A DNA stretch of 64,000 nt from Leptospira stimsonii (GTDB taxonomy: Bacteria > Spirochaetota > Leptospiria > Leptospirales > Leptospiraceae), in NCBI RefSeq assembly GCF_003545885.1, contig NZ_QHCT01000011.1, forward strand, positions 11,260-75,259, in the 5' to 3' direction. Of the stretch, positions 53,396 through 60,462 are shown in pieces. The notes below the pieces were generated by a model. It saw only the letters and a program-made list of their open reading frames with translations, did no database searches and was not told the DNA's origin. Both the position numbers and the translations under genes were made by a program. The stretch's first letter is position 1, and every line of letters starts with the position of its first letter.

Positions 53396-54070
53396 ATGAA
53401 GAAAATTATATTCGTTTCATTTATATTTCTAATTACTTTTCAATTTTGTCGCGAGAATTCTGCTGGGGATGCATCATCTAAATCTCAGAATGTTTCTGAG
53501 ATTTCGGAGAATGCTAAGAAGAAAATTGAAATACTAAATATTTCTGATAAAAGATTAGTCGGATTCTATGGTTTAAGTGGTACGGAATGGCATGAAATTG
53601 TAGCCATGGAAAGCAAGTATCCGTATTTAAAACTGGCACATGCGAACGCAGAGATGAATGGGAAAGATAAAGCATTGTTTTTTAAATTCTATAATTATAA
53701 AGAGGATTATCCTGAAATCTATCGAATTGATTTCAAGGAAGCTGAGAATGAAGCTGAATATTATGCTGAGTATAATGGAAAACGAATATATAAAGTTCTT
53801 TTTGTGAGTCAATTTCGAGGTGGAACTTCTTCGCACATATATGTTAAGTTTTTTAAGATTGATGAAATGAAACTTGCTCCTGATCTTTTTGATGGCCTTG
53901 TTGCTAGAGCTTCGAAAATTGGTGACCCTTATCCAATACACGTTAAAACGTATAAGACACTGATTGACGTTGAAATGGATGATCGAATTGGCGCATGTTT
54001 CGAAGAACCTAGCCCTGAAGGACGTGAGTGGCCGAACTGCAAACCACCTGGCTACAATAATCTGAAATAA
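53396..54070 (+). CDS. Lipoprotein, candidate immunity protein
   Basis: A 224-residue lipoprotein from the ATG at 53396 with AAGGAG before it. Signal peptide and lipobox: MKKIIFVSFIFLITFQFC. The rest is charged and beta-alpha (RLVGFYGLSGTEWHEIVAME, FKEAENEAEYYAEYNGKRIY). It starts 29 bases after the toxin-like gene, and has lower GC than that gene. In polymorphic toxin systems the immunity gene follows at once, and a periplasmic lipoprotein is a good form for guarding against an imported effector. This is inference. Confidence 0.6.
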   Translation: MKKIIFVSFIFLITFQFCRENSAGDASSKSQNVSEISENAKKKIEILNISDKRLVGFYGLSGTEWHEIVAMESKYPYLKLAHANAEMNGKDKALFFKFYNYKEDYPEIYRIDFKEAENEAEYYAEYNGKRIYKVLFVSQFRGGTSSHIYVKFFKIDEMKLAPDLFDGLVARASKIGDPYPIHVKTYKTLIDVEMDDRIGACFEEPSPEGREWPNCKPPGYNNLK

Positions 54071-54118
54071 TCTACGCAAGTACTAAAAAGGATCTTGAAC
54101 TTAAGGAAGACATTCAAA

Positions 54119-54436
54119 ATGGATTTGTTCAATCCGAAAGAAAGACAAATTTACGAAGAATTGAAACATGTGATTGAGCCGAAAATCAAAATGTCAGTAA
54201 TTGACTTAGGTTTGGTATATAATATAAAAGTTGAAAAGTATTCCGCTAAAATTGAAATTACACTTCCTTCGCTTGCTTCACCATTTGGTGAATATCTTCA
54301 GGAGGAAATCAGAAATCGAATTCTTCTGATTAGCGGGATTAAAATAGTTCAAACCCAGGTAGTATGGTTCCCAAGATGGAATTTCGATTTGATGGCGGGG
54401 GAGAACTCGAAAAATAAATTAGGAATTTATTATTAA
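54119..54436 (+). CDS. MIP18/DUF59-like protein
   Basis: A 105-residue protein from the ATG at 54119 with TTAAGGAAG before it. It matches the MIP18 (DUF59) pattern: KHVIEPKIKMSVIDLGLVYN, IEITLPSLASPFGEYLQEEI, then GIKIVQTQVVWFPRWNFDLM. Members take part in iron-sulfur cluster assembly and usually have a Cys in the 'spgCp' region; here it reads LPSLASPF, so that Cys is absent. Function may be altered. Confidence 0.7.
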   Translation: MDLFNPKERQIYEELKHVIEPKIKMSVIDLGLVYNIKVEKYSAKIEITLPSLASPFGEYLQEEIRNRILLISGIKIVQTQVVWFPRWNFDLMAGENSKNKLGIYY

Positions 54437-54462
54437 CTATAATAAATAAGGAGTAAACTTTT

Positions 54463-54906
54463 GTGAGTTATTTAAAGAAAATGAATGTTCGAGCGATCTG
54501 TTTGACGGTTGCCTTTTTATCCTTCGGAGCTTTGTTGACAAACTGTGACGAGAAAAAAGATACTACATCAGAAGCCATAATGCAACTGTTGATAGTAAAT
54601 TCAGCTCCAAAGACAGTGAATGTTGGATCTAATTCTTGTGCACTTTGTAATAGCCTTGCGTTTCGTCTTTTTTCCGGTTCGAATTGTTCAGGTAGCGCCC
54701 TGCAATCAATCACAAGTCTTTCGGCAGGTTCGTCTCGTGGGTTTTCAGAACAAGTATCCGGACAATTTAGTGTTCAAGTGATGGATAACGTAACATTAAC
54801 AACTCTCTGCTCGAACGCATTTACAACAAGTGGGTTTAGAGGAAATCCTTTCTGCCAGGTTACATTTACAGGAACAACGCTTTCGAGTATTTCATGTGGT
54901 CCTTAA
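54463..54906 (+). CDS. Small Cys-rich lipoprotein
   Basis: A 147-residue lipoprotein with a GTG start after an AAGGAG site; an ATG 18 bases later lacks a ribosome site. Signal and lipobox LLTNC at residues 24 to 28. The mature part has several Cys (GSNSCALCNSL, GSNCSGSALQS, TTLCSNAF, NPFCQVTF) and a beta layout. Followed by a terminator. Function unknown. Confidence 0.7.
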   Translation: MSYLKKMNVRAICLTVAFLSFGALLTNCDEKKDTTSEAIMQLLIVNSAPKTVNVGSNSCALCNSLAFRLFSGSNCSGSALQSITSLSAGSSRGFSEQVSGQFSVQVMDNVTLTTLCSNAFTTSGFRGNPFCQVTFTGTTLSSISCGP

Positions 54907-54959
54907 TTGCAGTTGAAAGGTGATACTGCAAATTGTAATCTTTTTTAACCGAATCTCTG

Positions 54960-54995
54960 CCTGGTTTTCCATAAGGAAGCCGGGCTTTCTTTTTC
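54960..54995 (+). terminator. Terminator after the lipoprotein gene
   Basis: CTGGTTTTCC and GGAAGCCGGG form an imperfect stem around ATAA, followed by CTTTCTTTTT. Placed 55 bases after the stop of the lipoprotein gene. Confidence 0.5.
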
Positions 54996-55108
54996 CATCC
55001 AGAAGCTATTCGAAAAGCAATAGTTAAACACGCAAACTATCTTTCCTAAGAACAAATTTAAGTAAAACTTAAACAAGATTCAAAAAAAAGCTGGAAATGA
55101 TGTTTTCC

Positions 55109-55135
55109 ATGTGACATAATTTACTTATGTCACAT
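55109..55135. promoter_or_regulatory. Long palindrome over the start of the FeeM-like gene
   Basis: Perfect 11-base arms, ATGTGACATAA and TTATGTCACAT, with TTTAC between. The second arm contains the ATG of the acyltransferase gene (55127). A protein bound here would block translation initiation region DNA and transcription. The length suits a dimeric repressor. Confidence 0.65.
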
Positions 55136-55768
55136 TTAGTTTTAGAAAAATCTTCATCGAATATAAAACGCAAAGAGACTGATTTTCAGTGTCGAAAAAT
55201 CGTAGGATTGGAAAATCCGAACGAATTGAAACGAGTAAAAGAATTCATACACTCCGTTTTTGTAGCAGGCGGTTATACAAAGTCAGCGTACACTGCGGTT
55301 GACTTGGATCTCTGGTCAACCTGGTTTTATGTAGTGAATTCCGAGAACCAAATTCTCTCGGCGATGAGGGTAGTTGAAAAGAAGCCGAATAATTTTCTTC
55401 CAATAGAAATGGCCGTGATTGACGGGAGCTATCCGCCCAGACGCTACGCACTTATCGAAGAAAATGCGGCTGATTGGAATAATGTCGCATTCTTAAATTC
55501 GCGAAATGGCTGGCGTGCCGCAGTTCTCAATTTTAGTACCGTCGCAAAACACTGTTTAGAAAAAAAATACGATACGACGTACGGATTCTACGATCCAAAA
55601 ATGAAATCTATTGTCCGGATTTATAGTTCGGCGGGAGCTAAAGTATCAAAAGTATACAATCAGCTTGTTTTTTTCCCTGGTTCTTTGCATAACGACGAAC
55701 GCGTACTTTTAAACATAATTGAAATACCTAAAGCCAGTTTACAAATAATTGCATCAAAAATACCATAA
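55127..55768 (+). CDS. FeeM-like N-acyltransferase (autoinducer-synthase fold)
   Basis: A 213-residue protein of the GNAT-like fold used by FeeM and homoserine-lactone synthases. Phrases that suit it: KEFIHSVFVAGGYTKSAYTA, LDLWSTWFYVVNSENQILSA, MRVVEKKPNNFLPIEMAVID (the 'D...T.. ..... .. G..R.' core strand), and NWRAAVL-type helix NSRNGWRAAVLNFSTVAKHC. From memory, Leptospira families such as LBL_2463 have this form. It would transfer an acyl chain to an amino acid or similar. A palindrome overlaps its start; a 7TM gene follows after 16 bases. Confidence 0.6.
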   Translation: MSHLVLEKSSSNIKRKETDFQCRKIVGLENPNELKRVKEFIHSVFVAGGYTKSAYTAVDLDLWSTWFYVVNSENQILSAMRVVEKKPNNFLPIEMAVIDGSYPPRRYALIEENAADWNNVAFLNSRNGWRAAVLNFSTVAKHCLEKKYDTTYGFYDPKMKSIVRIYSSAGAKVSKVYNQLVFFPGSLHNDERVLLNIIEIPKASLQIIASKIP

Positions 55769-55784
55769 TTTCTGAGGAAAAATT

Positions 55785-56708
55785 ATGGGTATTGTTTTTG
55801 GAGTTAGTCTTTTTTGTTCATCGTCAATCCTTCTCTTAGGTATTTACGTATTCCGTGTTGGAGAAAGGGCATCTTTTGATACCCGAACTAACTTTTTAAC
55901 GTTAGCCGCAACGCTAAGTGTCTGGGTTTTTGGATCTGGGGTGCGCGAGTTTATTCCCGAATCATTGAGCCGAGTCGCCCCGAACTGGATATTAATAGCC
56001 GCTGTCTTTGTTCCCTTTTATTTAAAAGAACTCTCTCTCTCAATTTTAGAAAATAAATACGAACCTTCTTACAAATTCCGTATTTTAGAATATTTTCTTA
56101 TTTGTTATCTAGTTCTTTCTTGTCTTTTCTCTGCAACGATTGACGTAAAGGAAGAAGGGATCTCCGTTTATAAACCCAGGTTTGCATACCACGTTCTAAT
56201 CTTTTATTCTTTCGTGAACATAAGCATTTCAATTTTCTTTTTGTTGAGAAAGGCTATTCTGCATAGGGGGATCGTACGAGTAAGATCCACATTGCTAATG
56301 CTCGGAACATTATTTGGATTTATAATATCAATTCTATTTGTTTATGTTTTACCTTTTTTTGGAATTTTCAAAGGATATCTATCCGTTTTTGGAATTTTAA
56401 TTTGGGTTTTCCTATGGTCCGTCGCTATAATTCAATACAATGCCTTTGAATCGCGTTCTTTATATCTTAAAAGCAGATTCGTTGCCAGAAGAAAACTTCC
56501 CTTATTAAGCCGATTCACTTATAAGCCTATTTTAATTTTACATTCCTTTGTCGATCCATTGGATTATCGATTACAGCTCCGGAATAGCCGTGCGGAAGTA
56601 GTAAAGTATATTATGGACTTTCATTTATCCTATCAAAAGAATACAAACATGAAGCCAAGCGTGCGTATTCGAAAAATCACGCGGATTGTAGAAAGATTTT
56701 TGAAATAA
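55785..56708 (+). CDS. Seven-helix membrane protein (7TM sensor-like), copy 2
   Basis: A 307-residue membrane protein with GAGGAAAAATT before its ATG. Seven hydrophobic segments to about residue 225, then an 80-residue cytoplasmic tail rich in Arg and Lys. It resembles the 7TM input region of histidine kinases without a kinase, and is a paralogue of 31965..32870 (see shared stretch there). From memory, Leptospira LIC10906-type membrane proteins. Lying 16 bases after the FeeM-like gene, it is a candidate receptor or transporter for that enzyme's product. Confidence 0.7.
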   Translation: MGIVFGVSLFCSSSILLLGIYVFRVGERASFDTRTNFLTLAATLSVWVFGSGVREFIPESLSRVAPNWILIAAVFVPFYLKELSLSILENKYEPSYKFRILEYFLICYLVLSCLFSATIDVKEEGISVYKPRFAYHVLIFYSFVNISISIFFLLRKAILHRGIVRVRSTLLMLGTLFGFIISILFVYVLPFFGIFKGYLSVFGILIWVFLWSVAIIQYNAFESRSLYLKSRFVARRKLPLLSRFTYKPILILHSFVDPLDYRLQLRNSRAEVVKYIMDFHLSYQKNTNMKPSVRIRKITRIVERFLK

Positions 56709-56730
56709 TCGATTTTAGAAAACACATTTT

Positions 56731-56759
56731 TTGACACATAGAATCATTTGGCATAAATT
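56731..56759 (+). promoter_or_regulatory. Sigma70-type promoter of the SRAP gene
   Basis: TTGACA (56731..56736) and TAAATT (56754..56759) with a 17-base spacer, ahead of the SRAP gene and followed by an inverted repeat. Confidence 0.55.
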
Positions 56760-56771
56760 TCCTATTTAAGA

Positions 56772-56801
56772 AAGGATTATTGTGGTATACTCATAATCCT
56801 T
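56772..56801 (+). promoter_or_regulatory. Inverted repeat in the SRAP leader
   Basis: Perfect nine-base arms AAGGATTAT and ATAATCCTT, 12 bases apart, between the promoter and the SRAP start. Could be an operator or an RNA hairpin. Confidence 0.5.
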
Positions 56802-56816
56802 GTTCTGATGTTTTTT

Positions 56817-57530
56817 ATGTGTAGTCGATTTGCACAATCTAATCGTTGGTCAAAAGCGAACTCGTTCCAATTCGCAAAGCCAATTAACGAAACACGGAAT
56901 CGCTTCAACGTGGTCTATACAGAAGGGGCGACAATTATCCTCAAGCCCGACGAAGATTATACCGTCGAAGACGCAATGTTTTGGCTTGTCTCACCTTGGG
57001 CTGAAAGTTTGGAGCAAGCCTTCAAATATACGACTGCTAACGCAAAGTCGGAAACAATATTTGAATTACGTTCTTTTCGAGATCCTATTTTTCAATCACG
57101 TTGTATTATACCTGCGGACGCTGTTTTCGAAAGTATTGGAAAGCCCGGTTATAAACAACCGTATGCTCTCCGTCTAAAAAATGACGAGCCGTTTGGGATG
57201 GCGGGCGTTTCTACAATTTGGAAGGATCCAGCTTCAAACGATAAACTCCGAACTTTCTCTATCATCACAGTTCCCGCGAATGAAATTTTTTCAATTTACC
57301 ATGAAAAGAAGCGAATGCCAGTGATTCTTCCCCCGGAGAAATATGAATCTTGGTTGGATCAAAAGTTGAAATCGCGAGATGAAATTTCTCGTTTTTTTCA
57401 ATCTTATGATTCCAATTTGATGCGGGCTTATCCAGTTTCTAAACTACTATTGTCTCAAAAGAGCAAATTAAATACTGAGGAATGCTTAAAGGATATTTCA
57501 GAAACGGAAAAATCAGATTCACTTTTCTAA
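56817..57530 (+). CDS. SRAP (YedK/HMCES) abasic-site protein
   Basis: A 237-residue protein that crosslinks to abasic sites in single-stranded DNA. The start is the ATG at 56817, giving MCSRF so that Cys2 becomes the N-terminal residue after Met removal; an ATG three codons earlier would prevent this. All active-site residues of E. coli YedK are present at matching places: Cys2, Asn75 (TTANAKSET), Glu105 (PADAVFES), His162 (IYHEKKRMPVIL). Upstream of umuDC, it forms a damage-response group. Confidence 0.92.
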   Translation: MCSRFAQSNRWSKANSFQFAKPINETRNRFNVVYTEGATIILKPDEDYTVEDAMFWLVSPWAESLEQAFKYTTANAKSETIFELRSFRDPIFQSRCIIPADAVFESIGKPGYKQPYALRLKNDEPFGMAGVSTIWKDPASNDKLRTFSIITVPANEIFSIYHEKKRMPVILPPEKYESWLDQKLKSRDEISRFFQSYDSNLMRAYPVSKLLLSQKSKLNTEECLKDISETEKSDSLF

Positions 57531-57556
57531 AATGCTTGCTCAATATTTATAAAAGC

Positions 57557-57583
57557 ATATATTTGTTTAGTAAACAAATATAT
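57557..57583. promoter_or_regulatory. 27-bp palindrome over the umuD start
   Basis: Perfect 13-base arms, ATATATTTGTTTA and its complement, about one central G. It overlaps the first two bases of the umuD ATG. The TTTG...CAAA half-sites recall the reported Leptospira LexA box (TTTGN5CAAA, from memory) but with nine bases between. Likely an SOS operator. Confidence 0.65.
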
Positions 57584-57995
57584 GGCACTTAAACTTTTAA
57601 AACCTTCTTACATTAAAATTCCACTCCTCAAAATTCCATTGAGGGCGAGTTTTCCGAGTCCCACTGACGATTATTTTCAGAAGCGTCTTGATCCAAGAGA
57701 TCTATTGGATATTAACCAGAACACATCCTTTTCGATGGAAGTACAGGGACATGGTTGGTCTGAATATGGGATTCTCGATAAGGACATATTGGTCGTCGAT
57801 AGATCATTACCGCTAACGAACAATCGCCTTGTCGTTGTATCCTATCAGGAGGAATTTGCACTCCGTAGAATCGGTAAGGTTGACGGCGTTCTTTGTTTTT
57901 TTACAGCTAAAGAAGACGGTGAAGTTTATCACGTAGAACCGGAAAGCCCTGTTACTATCTGGGGTGTAGTGAGCCGTGTTATCCGAGTATTCTAA
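57582..57995 (+). CDS. umuD: UmuD-like protein without catalytic residues
   Basis: A 137-residue UmuD homologue (RASFPSPTDDYFQKRLD aligns with CGFPSPAADYVEQRID of E. coli). The normal self-cleavage site Cys-Gly is Ala22-Ser23. The catalytic Ser60 of E. coli (GDSM) is Gly58 (GHGW), and Lys97 (FTVKKL) is Arg95 (FALRRI). So it cannot cleave itself by the known mechanism, though the fold seems intact. It overlaps umuC by 20 bases and likely regulates or partners with it in the uncut form. Confidence 0.85.
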   Translation: MALKLLKPSYIKIPLLKIPLRASFPSPTDDYFQKRLDPRDLLDINQNTSFSMEVQGHGWSEYGILDKDILVVDRSLPLTNNRLVVVSYQEEFALRRIGKVDGVLCFFTAKEDGEVYHVEPESPVTIWGVVSRVIRVF

Positions 57996-59265
57996 TGGAA
58001 TACAGCGCTACTTCGCGCTCGTCGACGTGAATAATTTTTATGTATCTTGCGAGCGGTTGTTTCGTCCGGAGTTAGAGAATAAAGCTCTCGTCGTACTCTC
58101 AAACAATGACGGCTGTGCTGTCTCGCGAAGTGAAGAAGCGAAGTCGCTCGGAATAACAATGGGTCAACCGATTTTTAAGGCGGCCGGCCTCGTCGATTCC
58201 GGTCGGTTGATCGCTGTATCTAGTAATTATACCTTGTATGGAGATATGAGTCATCGATTTCAAGCCGTCCTCGAATCGCTCTGTCCAAGTGTCGAAATCT
58301 ATTCTGTTGATGAGTGTTTTTTAGAACTAACTGGATTCGTAAAAACAGAAAGCCTTATCGAATTCGGAAGAGAGCTTAAAAGAAAAATTCAACAGTACCT
58401 TGGACTTCCAGTATGCGTTGGAATTGGAACAACAAAAACTTTAGCGAAGGTTGCGAATAGGTTGGCTAAACGTGATAAGGCGAACGGTGTCTTTTTAATT
58501 TCTCCGGAAGAGCGTCTTTCAATTTTAGAAAAGTTCCCGGTTTCAGAAGTTTGGGGAATCGGGCCGGCTTATGCCGCGCTTCTTGCAAGAAAAAATATTT
58601 CAAACGCGCTCCAACTTACTAAGGCACCCGACCATTGGATCCGGGACCAACTGACCGTGGTCGGTTTACGATTGGTTTATGAATTGCGCGGGATCGTCTG
58701 CTATGAAATAGAGGATTGCCCTCCACCTAAAAAAGAAATCGTTGTTTCAAGAGCATTCGGCGATTACGTTTCGGATATTAAAAGCGTTCTTGAGGCCACG
58801 ACTACTTATCTGTCGCGCGCAGTCGAAAAGTTGTGGCAAGAGAATCGGTATGCTCAAGCCCTTTCCGTATTTCTCCGGACGGACCCGTTTAAAAAAGACG
58901 ATCCGCAGTATAGCGAGAATATTAGAATAAAAATTCTGACACCGACAAAAGACCTTTTTGAATTACAAAGTTATACCATTGCGTGTGTGGAAACTATCTT
59001 CAAACCGAATTTTCGATACAAAAAAAGCGGTGTGATGCTTTCGGATTTGATCGGCGAAAACGGCCACCAAGCAGATTTATTTTACCGAGGAGGGGGACGG
59101 AACGCAGTAACGGGGGCAATAGTTCAAGTAAACTCAATTACACAGTCTGGGAAAGTCAGAACTGCTATTACAGGATTTGGGTCGAAGCCTTGGAGGATGC
59201 GCCGAGAAAAAATTACTCCAAGTCCGCTTCATTCCTGGAAAGATATTCCAAAGATAAAAGTTTAG
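57976..59265 (+). CDS. umuC: DNA polymerase V catalytic subunit UmuC
   Basis: A 429-residue Y-family translesion polymerase with a GTG start inside umuD. Active-site acids: LVDVNNFYVSCERLFRPELE (first Asp) and IYSVDECFLELTGF (Asp-Glu). The helix-hairpin and little-finger domains follow (VSEVWGIGPAYAALLARKNI, then VVSRAFGDYV). A clamp-binding motif of the QxDLF kind is seen as QADLF near residue 365. Complete in length. Confidence 0.93.
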   Translation: MLSEYSNGIQRYFALVDVNNFYVSCERLFRPELENKALVVLSNNDGCAVSRSEEAKSLGITMGQPIFKAAGLVDSGRLIAVSSNYTLYGDMSHRFQAVLESLCPSVEIYSVDECFLELTGFVKTESLIEFGRELKRKIQQYLGLPVCVGIGTTKTLAKVANRLAKRDKANGVFLISPEERLSILEKFPVSEVWGIGPAYAALLARKNISNALQLTKAPDHWIRDQLTVVGLRLVYELRGIVCYEIEDCPPPKKEIVVSRAFGDYVSDIKSVLEATTTYLSRAVEKLWQENRYAQALSVFLRTDPFKKDDPQYSENIRIKILTPTKDLFELQSYTIACVETIFKPNFRYKKSGVMLSDLIGENGHQADLFYRGGGRNAVTGAIVQVNSITQSGKVRTAITGFGSKPWRMRREKITPSPLHSWKDIPKIKV

Positions 59266-59328
59266 GATCGAAGTCGCATTAAAAATCATTGAAATTTATT
59301 GAGTAATCGTATATAAAAAATACGAACT

Positions 59329-59991
59329 ATGAAAGGCGAGCGGTTATCAAAGAACTATATAGGAAAAGAAGAGCTAAATCAAAAATTAAAAGTAAAAGGC
59401 TTACGCCCGCTTAGTGAAAGACTATATGTATGGGTCGTTCTAACGTTCAGAGGGAAAAATCATTTTAACTTTAAGACTTTTTACGCGTACTGCAAGGCGA
59501 TTGAAAAATATCGAGAAAAGATTATTGGCAAACGAATTATCTGTGAAGATTGTAAAACGGAAAAGTCATTCTTAGAATTTAGATACTCGGCCAGGATTGA
59601 AGGATTTTATCATTCGTGCAAAAGTTGCGGAATTAGAGATTATCATGGATATAAGAAATATACGCAAAGACGATTAGAGAGAGGTCAAGAAGTTGGAAGC
59701 ATAGAAAATTACAGACAGAGCAAAAAAGAATTTAAAACTTCAAAAGGTTCGCTGAACGCATTTCGTCCGAAAGCGATTGCGCGAACGGTGAGACTATTTG
59801 GAGAAATCGCAAAGAATAGCTCGAGGATTTGCCAATTTTGCGATAGAAGAAAGAAACTCCAATACTTCTCAATTCAGAAAAGCCAAAATACTTACTACGT
59901 ATCTCATTCCTGTCTAGATTGTACCGCAGAAATGCAACGTCGAAGGAGACAAAAAGCACGGAACGCAGCTCTTAATATTCGGAATCAATAA
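59329..59991 (+). CDS. Protein with two zinc-cluster repeats
   Basis: A 220-residue basic protein. Two similar clusters occur: CEDCKTEKSFLEFRYSARIE then YHSCKSCG (residues about 72 to 101), and CQFCDRRKKLQYFSIQ then SHSCLDCT (about 168 to 200). Each has two CxxC pairs about 25 residues apart, as in zinc ribbons. Between them is a Lys/Arg-rich region. DNA or RNA binding is likely. Downstream of umuC with no overlap, so co-transcription is uncertain. Confidence 0.65.
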   Translation: MKGERLSKNYIGKEELNQKLKVKGLRPLSERLYVWVVLTFRGKNHFNFKTFYAYCKAIEKYREKIIGKRIICEDCKTEKSFLEFRYSARIEGFYHSCKSCGIRDYHGYKKYTQRRLERGQEVGSIENYRQSKKEFKTSKGSLNAFRPKAIARTVRLFGEIAKNSSRICQFCDRRKKLQYFSIQKSQNTYYVSHSCLDCTAEMQRRRRQKARNAALNIRNQ

Positions 59992-60122
59992 TATAGGGCA
60001 AGGGCCGAATTTGTTCTCAAAATTGAGAAAATTCCTAATCCTAAAATATTAGATTTTAAACACTTCTTTTGTATCTAAAAAAGTAATCTTGACTTTGAGT
60101 TTCGATATTCAAAAATACAGTT

Positions 60123-60308
60123 ATGGCACTATCAGAGAAAGAATTCAAATTCGCGAAATCTAATATTGAGAAACTACAAGAAATTATAACAGAAATTAAA
60201 AATTTGAGAGAAGAACTTCCGCCCCCGGTCTCAAAAAAATTGAATGAAGGTTTAGGGAGTCTTGAGAGCGGTCTTTTTATTTTATTGGATTCCACTTATA
60301 AAGGATAG
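60123..60308 (+). CDS. Small helical protein (61 aa)
   Basis: A 61-residue coiled-coil-type protein (MALSEKEFKFAKSNIEKLQE, ITEIKNLREELPPPVSKKLN). TTGACT ... TATTCA with a 17-base spacer lies just upstream (60089 to 60117). No ribosome site is clear. An opposite-strand frame covers the same DNA but has no better support. A hairpin terminator follows. Confidence 0.5.
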   Translation: MALSEKEFKFAKSNIEKLQEIITEIKNLREELPPPVSKKLNEGLGSLESGLFILLDSTYKG

Positions 60309-60338
60309 TTCGGAAAAGAGGAGTTTTGAGTTTATTAT

Positions 60339-60366
60339 AAAACGGAATGACATATCATTCCGTTTT
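60339..60366. terminator. Perfect hairpin terminator, bidirectional
   Basis: A 12-base stem, AAAACGGAATGA with TCATTCCGTTTT, and a four-base loop CATA. A and T runs on the two sides allow it to end transcription from both directions; it separates the small helical gene and the SIR2-family gene. Confidence 0.75.
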
Positions 60367-60462
60367 GCTCGATAATGCCATTTATGATTTATTTTTTTTC
60401 TTCTAAATCCATAAATCATCCTTTCCTAATTTGTTAATTTAAAAATCCATCAAATCTCATAA

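Noticed and set aside
55110..55134. CRP-type site at the FeeM-like gene
   Set aside because: It has TGTGA and TCACA, but they are 15 bases apart rather than six, so a CRP dimer would not fit.
60056..60295. Minus-strand frame of 79 codons opposite the 61-codon gene
   Set aside because: Covers the promoter and most of the plus-strand gene; that gene has a promoter-like pair and a terminator, the minus-strand frame has neither.
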